Origin: Leishmania mexicana MHOM/GT/2001/U1103
Taxonomy: Eukaryota > Euglenozoa > Kinetoplastea > Trypanosomatida > Trypanosomatidae
DNA length: 64,000 nucleotides
Reading direction: 5' to 3'
NCBI RefSeq assembly: GCF_000234665.1
Contig: NC_018333.1
Location: 926,339 to 990,338 of the forward strand
Positions 44,735 to 56,034 of the stretch are shown piece by piece. A program made the position numbers and the translations under genes. The stretch's first letter is position 1, and the number at the start of each line of letters is the position of its first letter. The notes beneath the pieces were generated by a model. It did no database searches and had not been told where the DNA came from. It saw nothing but the letters and a program-made list of their open reading frames with translations.

Positions 44735-46088
44735 GTTGGCTGTTGGGTGGAGCTACAAGGGGGAAAAAAGACAGCGCGCAATGTAATCGAGGGGAAGAGG
44801 GAGAGAGAGAGAGAGCGAAATGGGTGAATCGCTGCAGTGACGCCGTTGCCTGGCGTGTGTGTGCTGATATGTCGGTTGTGTCAGCTCTGTGGAAGTAGCA
44901 GTGCAAGTACCGGTGCACGGAAATGTGTCGTGCACAAACTACAATGGCAAGCAAGCAATCGACACGACGTGCTTGCCTGCCACTACGAGCACCACCACTC
45001 GTACCAACGCCACAGAAGTGGAGACACACAGACCCAGAGAAAAGGCACGAACTCGAGAGCAGAGAACAGCACACAGCAGGAAGAGGAGAAAAATGGGAAG
45101 GGGGCGAAGATAGACGGGGGAACATGTATACCTTTTCTTCCTCTCGATTACGTCCGCTCACGAGTGGCTGTATGCCGTCTACGGGCAGCAGGCACTGTGC
45201 GTAACGAAAAACGGAAAGGAAAGAGCGGGAGTAGTGATGATCGCCACTTGGACTCGAGTTGGCTTTTCGGTGGAGGTCAGACCTGATGTGTGTCTTGTGA
45301 AGCGTGCGTCTGTGCCGCCTTTTCTGTGGAGGTGCGGGTGAGCAGAGAGAAAAGGGGGGCGGGAAGCAAGCATGAGGAGTACATGAGCCTAGAGCCACGC
45401 ACGGTATGTAATTCAACCGTTGGAGCAGAAAAGGGCGAAGGATGGAGAAGAGGGGGGGGGGAGGGTGGAGATGGGAGTGATAAGGCCGCAAAGGAGAGAA
45501 CAGCGGTAGAATGCTGATGAGAGAGGAGGGGCGAACGACCGCGAGGATGGCCTCCGTCATCGGAACCAGCAGGTAAATTGCACCCAGTGGAAAAGAAAGG
45601 GGGGAGCATAATAACGGCAGCATCCACCCGTTTTGCCTCAACGGCACACAGGCGATACTCGTTCCACGAGCAAAGGGAGAAGGTCGATCTACACGTAACT
45701 GGCTGGCTTTGCTGTTGATGCCCACGTCGCTGCTGTAATTTCCTTGCTCCAGCGCGCACAAAGTCAACGATACTGGCGGCAGAACAAAAAAGATGGTCTC
45801 TCAAGAACAAAGAGGGAGAAGGCGTGCATGCTTTCTGTTAGCATTTTCTTGTGTGAGCGCGATGCGGATGCTCTGCAAACGCCGTCACGAAATTATGCTG
45901 CAGCAGAGTACTGGTGCCCCGCCGAACTGCCTCCCCTCCGCGTCCGGCTCACACGGAGAATATGAGGGGCAAGAGTAGGCAGCGCCCGCACACTCAGGCG
46001 CGTGATAGCAGCTTGCATTTCAGTTCCTCGACGCAAAGCCCCTCGGTAGCGTGCGGTGCGACTCTCTCGGCAGGGGTGGGGGAGAAGC
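44735..46088. other. Intergenic region between the TOG-like gene and the 113-residue gene
   Basis: No gene seen apart from UTR signals. The 381-codon minus-strand frame (44622-45767) runs into the TOG-like gene in another frame and is rejected. Confidence 0.45.
44753..44772 (-). promoter_or_regulatory. Predicted trans-splice acceptor of the TOG-like gene
   Basis: A minus-strand T/C tract (44757-44772) ends in TAG, with AG at 44754-44753; the 5' UTR would be 18 nt. A second tract rich in CT lies further up (about 44790-44817). Confidence 0.65.
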
Positions 46089-46430
46089 CTAGCGAACGCC
46101 GTTGCCGCTGCTGCGGGTGTGCGACGCCACAAACAGCGCAGCAGACCAAGCATCACCGCCGTACGTCATGAACAGCGACTCCTCCTCGTCCTCCATCGAG
46201 TCCGAGAACCCAGTCAATTCTAGCGGTCCGCACCACAGAGGAGCAGCATGCGTCGGTGCACTTCCGCGGCGGACCTCGCTGAACGCCCGAAGAGGCATGA
46301 GGTACTTGAGCTCTGCGACGTCTCTGGGGACGGAGGGAGGAAAATCGCACAGCTGCGGAAACACACGGCCCGCCATCTGAGCACGGCGGAACGCCTCCGT
46401 CATCATGTCATCCCATTGGCACTGCATCAT
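46089..46430 (-). CDS. Small protein of unknown function (113 residues)
   Basis: No family recognised. The ATG at 46430 is immediately followed by a second one. A textbook acceptor lies 10 nt upstream (AG at 46442-46441 after a C/T tract), which is strong evidence for a real transcript start. The protein begins with a helix-forming stretch (MMQCQWDDMMTEAFRRAQMA), then a Pro-containing segment (PPSVPRDVAELKYLMPL) and an acidic run (SMEDEEESLF). No signal peptide or transmembrane helix. The frame extends 22 codons upstream but only from across the acceptor. Sits ahead of the elongin B-like gene in the reverse sense of coordinates; both are short genes within 1.3 kb. Confidence 0.6.
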   Translation of the reverse strand: MMQCQWDDMMTEAFRRAQMAGRVFPQLCDFPPSVPRDVAELKYLMPLRAFSEVRRGSAPTHAAPLWCGPLELTGFSDSMEDEEESLFMTYGGDAWSAALFVASHTRSSGNGVR

Positions 46431-47315
46431 CCGGCGGCGACTGCAGGGGGGAGGGAGAGAGTTTTGAGGTGCCGCACGGGAGGCCGAATGAGGCACAGAG
46501 GGGTGTAGACGCGCTCCACAGGCCGACAGAGTGGGCTGCGGTTTGTGATGGCGGGAGAGGGAGGAGAGGAGGGAGGAACTCCGCGGAAAAGAAGCAGTGC
46601 AGCCCTAGCCACCTCTACCGCTCGCCCTTGCAGCCGCCGTGGAAGACAGGAGAAAATGAAAAAAAAAAACAGCGGAGAGGGGGGAAAGGGGAAAACGAGT
46701 GTCGACACCTGCAGGCGTGAATAAGTGAGCAGCGGTAAGGGGAGCGTTCAAAGTCAGGGAAGGGAGCAATGACGACGCCACATACGCGTGTCCCACCCCA
46801 CATCCCCACCCATCTTTCCGTATCCATGCGGGTTTTATCAAGCGCACACTCCACGTCAGACGTTCGATGACGTGGAGACGGTTCTCGCCGGCTTCCTTCA
46901 TCGTTGAATCCACACCGAGCTAGCACGGCGTGTAGCCGCAATAGTGCAAAGGGAGGGAGGGGCCACGACGGTTATCTGTACTTTCACGAGGAGACGCACG
47001 ATGTTTCTTCTTTTTCCTTATTTCGCATTGTCACGTGACGTCTAAGTGAGGTGGGAGGCGGGAGGTGGGAAGGGGGTAGGGGGACACACCGAAGTGTGAG
47101 TGCCACTGAAGACAGCAAGCACAGGAGACTGCGGAGGCCAGAGGATATGCACACGCACACAAAGGCAGTGGGAGCTACTGTACATGGGAAACAGCGTCTC
47201 CCTCCAACCCTGCACAGCGCAGAGAGGAAGGGAGAGGGAGGTGGAAAAAGCCAAAACGACGCGCACGCCAAGCCCCGCACGACCGCGACGAGGTCGGCGG
47301 ACTGGAGATCGGCCT
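46431..47315. other. Intergenic region downstream of the elongin B-like gene
   Basis: Apart from the acceptor at 46441-46463, no gene is seen; purine-rich on the plus strand between 46540 and 46700. Confidence 0.4.
46441..46463 (-). promoter_or_regulatory. Predicted trans-splice acceptor of the 113-residue gene
   Basis: Minus-strand tract of C/T (46446-46463) ends CTGCAG, with AG at 46442-46441. The 5' UTR would be about 10 nt. Confidence 0.7.
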
Positions 47316-48728
<1,413 letters not shown>

Positions 48729-49994
48729 CTACGCCTCAAACGCGTCCGCCCGAATATACTTCTCGAAGTTCTTTTCCGCATCCCGAAGCATGCGCTGGGA
48801 GCGGATGCTGTTGCGGCGGTACGGGTTACCCATGTCATGAACCACGCGGTTCACGCCAGGCTGCACCTCCTTCTCACGACCGATCGGTGCGTTGAGCTCG
48901 TACTTGAAGTCACGGTGCACCTGATGGATCGTGGGCGAGTACCGCAGCAGCTCGTCCGGCGTCGGCGCGTTTGTGAGCACCTGGGCGCGGCGCTTCCAGT
49001 GGCCGCGCATGGTGTGGATGCGGCCGGCAAAGTCGCGCATGTTGAAGAACTTCTTGTCAATGAGCTCCTTGCGCTGCTGCAGAACCCGCATCACGCCGGC
49101 ACGGTCGTTGCGCGCCCGATAGAACACTTCCGCTCTCTCCAGGCACTGGTCCGCCAGTGCGAAGACGCGATCGTAATCAAAGGGCGAGAAGTACACGAAC
49201 TTCTCCTCGAAGTTGAGGTTGAAGCGGCGGCCTAGGCGGGGGAGTAGACGCAGCATCTTATGTGACTGGCCCGAGTTGTGAAACATGTCGACGAGGGTGA
49301 CGGCCTCCTCGAAGACCGTGCCCGCGGCAGCGTCATTCATTGTTTCCGAAGCGAGGCCGAGCTCAAAGAGCGCCTCCACAATCAGCTCCAGCGGCGGTTG
49401 GACAGCGTTGTCAAGCATCTGCAGCGCAGCTTCACAGTTTGCCTTGCTGCTGGCCAGCCTCCCTGTTCGACGAAAGGCGCCGGCGAGCTTGAGGCGGATG
49501 CCAGCCACCTGCGGATGATCTTTAGGGTAGGCCAGCGCATACGCCTTCGCCACCACACCGTAGTACTCTAAGGCCTCTTGATGCAGACCGCCCTCTGTGA
49601 GGTAGTCGCCTTGCAGCTCCATCTTCGCCACCTCGCCGAGAGGAACGTACGGGCGCCTCGCGGCAAGGCCCGCCTGGGGCGCCACCGCACGGGATTGCTC
49701 GTTCGCATGCACAAGATCAGTGCTGTCCACATCCTCCCAGGTGACCGGCTCTGGTGACGCAGCCGTCGCAGGGTTGCCAGACCCCGAGCTGCTCGGCGCA
49801 GCCACCTGCTGACCCTTGCGCGCCGCGGCGAGGGAGACGCCACGTGGCAACCGCTCCAGCGGCCGCACCAGCTGATTGGGGAATAACTCACCCTTGAAGT
49901 AGGAAGTGTAGAGGCGGGTAATGAACCGTGCTTGGCAGCGTAGGGTGGCTACCGCGGAGGATGGCTGCAACACTGCGCCAACGACCGCGCGCAT
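48729..49994 (-). CDS. Mitochondrial TPR-like protein
   Basis: The protein is 421 residues. The start at 49994 is fixed by a very clear acceptor only 11 nt upstream; the 99-codon extension of the frame is the translated pyrimidine tract. The N-terminus (MRAVVGAVLQPSSAVATLRC and on) has Arg, Ser and hydrophobic residues and no acids until about residue 35, as in a mitochondrial presequence. Residues about 125-280 contain helical pairs of TPR type. Examples are GDYLTEGGLHQEALEYYGVV, KLAGAFRRTGRLASSKANCE and ALFELGLASETMNDAAAGTV, with typical G/A/Y spacing. The C-terminal ~140 residues are highly charged (Arg-rich). In trypanosomatids such proteins are often parts of mitochondrial ribosomes or RNA-processing complexes; that role is inferred and no partner is identified. 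Confidence 0.85.
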   Translation of the reverse strand: MRAVVGAVLQPSSAVATLRCQARFITRLYTSYFKGELFPNQLVRPLERLPRGVSLAAARKGQQVAAPSSSGSGNPATAASPEPVTWEDVDSTDLVHANEQSRAVAPQAGLAARRPYVPLGEVAKMELQGDYLTEGGLHQEALEYYGVVAKAYALAYPKDHPQVAGIRLKLAGAFRRTGRLASSKANCEAALQMLDNAVQPPLELIVEALFELGLASETMNDAAAGTVFEEAVTLVDMFHNSGQSHKMLRLLPRLGRRFNLNFEEKFVYFSPFDYDRVFALADQCLERAEVFYRARNDRAGVMRVLQQRKELIDKKFFNMRDFAGRIHTMRGHWKRRAQVLTNAPTPDELLRYSPTIHQVHRDFKYELNAPIGREKEVQPGVNRVVHDMGNPYRRNSIRSQRMLRDAEKNFEKYIRADAFEA

Positions 49995-50678
49995 CTGCTT
50001 TGCGGCTAATAGATGGAGAGGGGAAGGTCGGAAGGAGGGGAAGGAGGGGAAGGGGGATGGGGACTTGGCTAATGAAAACGGCAAAAGAGGGAGAGCGGGC
50101 ACGTTGCCAGCAGCACAGACGCTGCAGAGCTTCTTGTTGCTGCTGCTTTGTGAGGGAAACAGAAGGGGAAGAAAGGGGGAAGAGCAACGGAGAGGATAAA
50201 GCGCCGCGACACATCGGGCACACGGAAGCACAGGCAGGAAAAAAAAGAAAGAGTGCACATGGCGCACGAGTCGACTGCAACACATGCGCACATGAGGCGC
50301 ATGTCGGATAAGCTATCAGACTGCATGTGGGCGTGTCCTTTGTAGCTCGCGAAATTGGGCTCCGCCGCCTGGTGCTGAGTGCCGATGGCGAGGAGAGAAA
50401 CACGGAGAAGCGCTGTGATCCCCTGAGATCAGCTAAGCGTGTCGATGAATGTCTGCCCTCTTCATAATATGCTGGTGTTGAGTGAGAAAGGGAGGAGGTG
50501 TGTGGCAGCACGCACACCTCACCCGAAAAACAAGTAGAGCAAATGTGGTGAAATACACATAGTCCGCAGATCCCGCTCCCCTACACGCACGTGTGTGTGG
50601 TGCGGGGTGGAGGGCTATCTCTCTCTCTCTCGGCGTGCACCAGCGTCCCTACACATACGCTTCCCGGCAGCTCACCGC
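49995..50678. other. Intergenic region between TPR-like gene and the membrane protein gene
   Basis: Apart from the splice signal at 50006-50062, no gene is seen. Short CT run at 50616-50630. Confidence 0.45.
50006..50062 (-). promoter_or_regulatory. Predicted trans-splice acceptor of the mitochondrial TPR-like gene
   Basis: An almost pure C/T tract of about 50 bases on the minus strand (50012-50062) ends ATTAG, with AG at 50007-50006. The 5' UTR would be 11 nt. This is the clearest splice signal in the window. Confidence 0.75.
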
Positions 50679-51785
50679 TCACGCGTAGGGATCGTCCGGA
50701 TTCTGTAAAGAGTTATAGCCCTCCTTGTGCCGCCGCGGCATGCCCATGCACCGTAAAGCGACAAGCTGCACCGTCCGCGCCCCTGCCGCCACGGACTGGG
50801 CGCATGGGACAATGTCCATTACGTCACGCTTGCCGAGCACGTAATAGTTGTGCGCCGAGACTGCCGCTTGATATAAGAGAAACAGAAACAAAGAAATCAG
50901 CAGCAGCCTTCGCAGCACTGGCGTGGACTGCGTCGACTGCACGGCGTCTCTGCTGTCGCCACCACTGCTGGATGTGTTCGACGCCTTCGGCTTCGCCGCG
51001 TCACCTCCCTCCCACTCCCCGTAGCTCACAGACACGTGTGTAAAGTAGTACGGCATGGCCGTATTATCCATCGGAAAGGTGTACGCGAATAGCACGGCGC
51101 CCCCGCTGTCAGCGCGCACAAGGTCGCCGGACGAGTAAACTTTATCCCCTGATCTAAACTTTTCGTCAGCACGGCTGTCGGCACTAACACGAACGATAAG
51201 CGCATTCACGGTTGGCGGCAGCACCGTCTTGAAATACATGGTCAGAGGTAGTTGCGGCGTGGCGCGAAGCCTGTGCGGCACAGGAGCAATAAAGCTGTTG
51301 TCCGGCGCTACTGCTACGTGGCAGGCAGGGCTGTTCGCAAAAAAGCTAAAAAATCGAAACGGGGTCGGGCCATCGGAGCGCACGCGCATCACACGCACCT
51401 CGATGTCCGTCCCAGCCGCCACGTTCGCGAGCTCCAGCATGCCGTTGTTGTCCGACATTTCTGTGAGCTGCGCCCCTTCTGAGATTCGGTAAGTCGCATT
51501 GATATACAACCACCGCGCCAGCATGCTACCAAGATTGAGGGGAAAGGCACGTGCAATAAGGACGATTGCCTCGCCAGCTGCTGGTGCCTGCTCCACCGGG
51601 ATGGTGTAGTGGTCGTTGAACTCACCAGCGAAGCCATGTTTCTCGGCGCAGAGTGGCGCTACAACCACTTCAGCACTCACCGGAGCGCACACCACCGTCA
51701 AAAATGCAAGCAACAAGACACTGGAGGCGAGCAGCAGCCCCGCCGCGCGCGGGCGACGACGGTTTCCAAAGGCCAGGTCACCCAT
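50679..51785 (-). CDS. Type I membrane protein of the secretory pathway, unknown function
   Basis: The protein is 368 residues. Basic N-terminus (GNRRRPRAAG), then a hydrophobic signal peptide with likely cleavage after about residue 38 (APVSA). The luminal part (about 39-295) is rich in beta-type segments, with possible N-glycosylation sites at INATY and SNTSS. It includes ACHVAVAPDNSFIAPVPHRL and MYFKTVLPPTVNALIVRVSAD, and no known domain was recognised. One transmembrane helix lies at about 304-324 (LLLISLFLFLLYQAAVSAH), followed by a cytosolic tail of ~45 residues with Arg/Lys near the end (RRHKEGYNSL), which could be a sorting signal. Presumed luminal Cys are few. An ER, Golgi or plasma-membrane role cannot be chosen from the sequence. 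Confidence 0.8.
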   Translation of the reverse strand: MGDLAFGNRRRPRAAGLLLASSVLLLAFLTVVCAPVSAEVVVAPLCAEKHGFAGEFNDHYTIPVEQAPAAGEAIVLIARAFPLNLGSMLARWLYINATYRISEGAQLTEMSDNNGMLELANVAAGTDIEVRVMRVRSDGPTPFRFFSFFANSPACHVAVAPDNSFIAPVPHRLRATPQLPLTMYFKTVLPPTVNALIVRVSADSRADEKFRSGDKVYSSGDLVRADSGGAVLFAYTFPMDNTAMPYYFTHVSVSYGEWEGGDAAKPKASNTSSSGGDSRDAVQSTQSTPVLRRLLLISLFLFLLYQAAVSAHNYYVLGKRDVMDIVPCAQSVAAGARTVQLVALRCMGMPRRHKEGYNSLQNPDDPYA

Positions 51786-52551
51786 GTGCGGTTTTTTTTC
51801 TTCTTCTTTTGGTGTTGTGCAGTTTGATGTCGATATACACGCGCGTGCCTACTTGCGTATACGCGGAGAGGGAAAGTACTTTGGTTGTTGCAAGGAGGGA
51901 GGAAGCGGTCCATGTGAAAATACCGAGAATAGAGAACAGGTAGGCATGAAAAAGATATACCCTGGTTGGGCAAGGCAAAGCAGCCATCGTGATGGCTACA
52001 GAAGAAGTCGAAGAGGTTGGGGCTGGGAACTGGTACGCCGCGCCGTCACGCTTCCGAGGGAGTCATAGGGGGCGACAGAGAAACGCTGCCCGGGAGGCAC
52101 CCGTTCCACACAATCGCACGTCTGGGCTATTCTCGTTGTCTCCGCTTTTCTTGCGCACTTTAGCGGCACTGGATGCAAAAAGGTCACATATATCACTGTG
52201 TGCGTGCGTGCGTGTTCAGCCGCACAACGGCCGTGGAAGAACGTTTGGAAGATGCATCGAGGAGTACATCAAACGCCTAGCCTTCACTGTCTTCTGCGGA
52301 TGACTTTGCTGAAGTCTTGTCGCGAGCAGGAAAGGACATTCTGTGTGTGCAATGTTCAAAATTAGCTTCAGCTGCAGGGCAGTAGTCGCGCTAGTCGCTT
52401 TTCTAGATTGATGAAGCCGCTGTGCAGCCTGTGGGCAAGAGACGAAGAAGTGCTAGGCAGCAGTAGCCGAGGCGCAACACAGGCTCCGCCGAGAGTACAA
52501 GGCAGCCCCAGGCCAGAAAAACCGCCCGGACGCTCGAGCGGCGACGAGCGC
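51786..52551. other. Intergenic region between the transporter and membrane protein genes
   Basis: No gene seen. A C/T-rich tract on the minus strand (51891-51909) followed by AG at 51880-51879 is a plausible splice site for the membrane protein mRNA. Confidence 0.4.
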
Positions 52552-53529
52552 TCACAGCGAGATCACCTTCACCTCAACTCCTCTGCGCTGTTGATTGGGA
52601 GAACTCCGGTGCGAGTCCCGCCGAGCCATGGGGCTGCGTCGCAGTGGCAACTCGATCTTCGAGTACGAGTACCCCGCCAGCCCAAGAAGTGTGAGGGAGA
52701 TGCCGATCAGCTTCTTCTGCGGCATGTCGGCTGACACAAAGATGAAGTCTAGCACAAACACCAACGACGTCTTCAAGTACCCAACAACGTTTATCGTCAG
52801 CGGCGACGTCTTTCCTACGAACAGGAAGAAGGAGAAGTTCACGCCAAAGGCAAAGATGCAAGACAGCAGCACCGTCCACACCGTCTTGAAGGTGACCTCG
52901 TACGCAGCCAGCTTCTCACCGCCGTCCAGCGGAATCACCACGAGCAAAAGCATGACGGCGCTAAGGGGGGCTTCATAGATGAGCAGCTGCATCGGCTGCG
53001 CATCCAGCTCCACCTGCTTTGTCTTGCCCCAGATTGTGTAAAGGGAGTTGGCGATGATGGCGAGAAACCCCCAAGCCGTGCCCATCCAGTTCACATCCGT
53101 GTCGGCGTAGAAGGTGACGCCGACGCCGATGCACACGGGCAACAGCGACAGCAATGTGCTCAGCTTCTCCCGCTTGCCATAGTGAACACGCTCAACGAAA
53201 ACAATCATGGGCGTGCAGAGGATCTTCAGCACCTGATACACGCTCACCGAGTTGGTTAGGAGAGAGAGATTGTTAAAGACGACGTAGCCGCAGAAGGCGC
53301 AGCTGATGGGGAACACCCGGCGGATCGAGAGCTTCTTCGGCGTGAACAGCTCCACGCCGTACGCAAAAAAAACGCATCCCAGAAATGTCGTGACAACGTG
53401 GATGATGGTAAGAACGGTACTAAACTCAAAGTGCGCCTCGATAAAGACGAGCCGCTTGTTCACAATGATTACCCCGATGCTGCTTGTGATGTTCAGCAGC
53501 AAGCTGAAAAGTAGCGAGGTGGTGCTCAT
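52552..53529 (-). CDS. SLC35/TPT-family sugar-nucleotide or phosphate-ester transporter
   Basis: The protein is 325 residues, starting at the ATG at 53529, which is 19 nt after a trans-splice acceptor; the longer frame upstream is therefore excluded. About ten hydrophobic helices give the drug/metabolite transporter fold. The sequence follows the triose-phosphate/SLC35E layout. NKRLVFIEAHFEFSTVLT is in helix 1-2, and FNNLSLLTNSVSVYQVLKIL (written in parts) is the conserved N-L-S...S..Y.. segment. TPMIVFVERV and GVGVTFYADTDVNWMG follow, and the final NVVGYLKTSLVFVLDF is the usual signature before the last pair of helices. Such carriers exchange nucleotide sugars or phosphorylated sugars, usually in Golgi or ER membranes. 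The substrate cannot be read from the sequence. The C-terminus is basic and Ser-rich. Confidence 0.9.
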   Translation of the reverse strand: MSTTSLLFSLLLNITSSIGVIIVNKRLVFIEAHFEFSTVLTIIHVVTTFLGCVFFAYGVELFTPKKLSIRRVFPISCAFCGYVVFNNLSLLTNSVSVYQVLKILCTPMIVFVERVHYGKREKLSTLLSLLPVCIGVGVTFYADTDVNWMGTAWGFLAIIANSLYTIWGKTKQVELDAQPMQLLIYEAPLSAVMLLLVVIPLDGGEKLAAYEVTFKTVWTVLLSCIFAFGVNFSFFLFVGKTSPLTINVVGYLKTSLVFVLDFIFVSADMPQKKLIGISLTLLGLAGYSYSKIELPLRRSPMARRDSHRSSPNQQRRGVEVKVISL

Positions 53530-54200
53530 GCCGTTCGCTGCTGCTTCGCTGAGAGAGAGGGGGTGCGAATGTATGTGTCCGTGTAGCGCTACGTGCGGTG
53601 CAGGAATGCCACGCAAATATCCGCCCCGTCTGATCGTCTTGCTTCCCGTTCGACGCCACAAAAAAGGTCAGCACACATACACGTGCGCACGCGTGTATGC
53701 AGTCCCATAAAGAGCGGCAATAGTCGAGTTCGAGAAGAGAAGCAGCAGGATGAGCGCACGCGCCTAGACAGAAAAATAAAATGAAAGGAAAGAAGAAGTG
53801 GAAGCGCAACTCGATGCGCACAGAGTTCATCGTAAGCGCCAACAGGAAAAGAATGAGATGCGTGCCGGCGCTGAGTAACAGCAGCAGCAGCAGCACCATC
53901 GACCGAGCCCGTGGTAGCGAGGTCGCAGACGCATACGTTCCGTCACCTTTCTATATGTGTGCTCGTTTTTTTTTGGTGAATCGGCTTGTCTTCCGATGAG
54001 CCGCGCATGTTCGCACAGCACACCTTTCCTCCGTGCTGAGAGCGGCCAGCTTACCGGAAGAGAGGACGAGCAGCAGAGGAAGAGGAAGACACGAATACAC
54101 ACCCGCAAACAGAGACGCGCAGTCATAATGGTCAGTCGGTCATGGAAGCCCTTGCTCCATATTCGCGCCTCGCGAATTGTTGCTCCTCTTCAACGATATG
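53530..54200. other. Intergenic region between the transporter gene and copy B
   Basis: Apart from the splice acceptor at 53549-53567, no gene is seen. A short CAG run is at about 53879-53899. Confidence 0.4.
53549..53567 (-). promoter_or_regulatory. Predicted trans-splice acceptor of the SLC35-like gene
   Basis: Minus-strand C/T tract (53551-53565) ends CTCAG, with AG at 53550-53549, leaving a 19 nt 5' UTR. Confidence 0.65.
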
Positions 54201-54677
54201 CCCTGATGTTGGCCAGCGGCCTCTCCGTCGCATCATGGGCCCCGTACCCCACACTCTTTGTTGGGGAAGCCAAGAGCCTGCACAGCCCGTCCTCGGGGCA
54301 CGGCTGGCCGACTCTCGGTGTCCGTGGACAGGTCTAGACTGATGCTGTGCCGAGGAGACCTGCGGGTCATGGTCGCGCTTGTAACGACTCACTACAGATC
54401 GCGTCGACAGGTCGTCGAATGTACGCATCCGCCCACTTTTTATTCCTGCCCTTGCTGCGTTGCGGCGATGGCGAGTGTGATCCCGTGCCTGGCCGGCGCT
54501 GCCTGCAGTGAAATCGCAGTGGGCAGAACGACGTCCAGCGGTGTTCGTTGACCCGACATGTTCTTGAACAGCCACTGTGCAGCAGTGGAAGGTGAGCAGC
54601 TGGGACTGTGCACGCATATAGTTTGCTGACTTGTTCGTTGTAGAGTGGGCACGTTGGAGAGAAATTAAAAAAACTAA
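54201..54677 (+). mobile_element. Short non-autonomous retroposon, copy B
   Basis: Plus strand is sense. 54222-54654 is the reverse complement of 22991-23423 with no difference detected by eye over 433 bp. The 5' end (about 54201-54221, CCCTGATGTTGGCC) also resembles the DIRE 5' end near 15745 and is missing from copy A. The 3' end resembles 12562-12663 and is followed by an A-rich tail (54661-54677). It lies antisense to the gene cluster. Length, tail and the mix of DIRE 5' and 3' ends mark it as a SIDER/RIME-type non-autonomous retroposon. Confidence 0.85.
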
Positions 54678-55938
54678 ATCGTCACCGATATCGGCGAGAG
54701 GCAGCAGCAACCAGAAGACAGAAAGCAGAGAACTCGAGAGGGGGATGCGTAAGCCAACAATGAGGAGGGTCACACGCACATCAACCGAATACAGAGACTA
54801 ACGAGCATGTATGCATCATGTCTGTGGATAGGAGAGAGACACAGGCACACACACCACAGTCGCGGCGTGCCATGCCAAAGTGCCGGAAAACAATAACAAC
54901 GAAGAAAAAAAGAGATTAGACGCCAACAAACAACGCAAAGTTCACGCATTCGATGTGTTTGTAAGTGAGAGAGAATAGCGTGGCGGGGATGAGGTAAGAA
55001 GTCAGGAGAGATCGGCTGATGAAGAGACAGGGAGAAGGCAAAATTAGACATGCCACCCATATGCATGCAAGTATCGATACGGGTAGGTGCGTCTACGCAT
55101 GTGCAGAAGAGCGAGGTAGGAACGGGTGGTGGGAAGTGAAAGAGGAGAAGAGACGCACGAAAGAGGTACGCCTGATTTTCGTCCCCGCTAAATGTATGTA
55201 TGCGTGTGCGTGGGGGTGTGCGTGGGGGGGGGGGGGGAAGCAAGCGCCTGTGCACACCCAGCAAACAATCGAGCAGGCCAAGTAGCCAAACGAAAAGAGA
55301 CTGACACGGCGTAACACCTACATCGACCACGACCAAAGCCCACACAAACCCATCACGCACCTTTCCCTATGCCGCCACCTCCTTCATGTAGAACAAGGGC
55401 TGAGCTGTCTTTGCTGCTTGCCTTACTGCGTAGCTCCGGCTGCCCTGCTACGGTGGTGGTTGGTTGGTTGGTTGGTGACTAAGGATGGAGTGAGAAGGGA
55501 AGGCGGTATATGCAGAAAGCAAATCTCACATCGAAGGGCAAAGAACCTGTGAAGGGCGAGGGAGACGCGGCCAACAGAAGGGCACGAAACACAGAAAAAA
55601 TAAGAAGAGACGGACAGACACACATCAAAGACGCCTTCGACGTGTTCTCCCTCTACACACACTCACACACAGAGACTCACGCAGAGAGGGAGGGAGGCAC
55701 AGGGAAGAGCGGGTTCATTTGCCGACATCTATGACCTCTACGAATATGCACACGCTCACTCTTCAATGGCACGCCCATCGACGGGGATGAGGCGTCACGA
55801 GGATTGGAAAACAGAGCCTGTGCAGGGAACAGCAAGTCCACTGAGACACGTCACAATGCACACACTGCAAAGTTGCGCGTGCGGCACACAGGCGTGGACG
55901 CGCCTCTCGTCTTCCCGTGAGCGCCTGCGTTGTTGTTG

Positions 55939-55982
<44 letters not shown>

Positions 55983-56034
55983 ATGTGAATCAAACGTAGC
56001 ACACAACACAGCAGCGCCACCTCTCGCTCTTCTT
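54678..56034. other. Intergenic region downstream of the SH3 gene
   Basis: No gene seen. Contains a poly-G run (55225-55238), TTGG repeats near 55451-55477 and the longest TG tract of the window (55942-55981). Confidence 0.45.
55942..55981. repeat. (TG)20 microsatellite
   Basis: Twenty uninterrupted TG units on the plus strand, ending about 50 bp beyond the stop codon of the SH3 gene, so in its 3' UTR as (CA)n. Confidence 0.95.

Noticed and set aside
44622..45767. 381-codon minus-strand frame
   Set aside because: Crosses the TOG-like gene's splice acceptor and N-terminus in another frame.
49995..50291. 99-residue N-terminal extension of the mitochondrial TPR-like protein
   Set aside because: It is the translated polypyrimidine tract; the trans-splice AG at 50006-50007 lies downstream of it.
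54190..54700. Possible target-site duplication (CGATAT) around copy B
   Set aside because: The downstream match is separated from the A-rich tail by several bases and is short enough to be chance.
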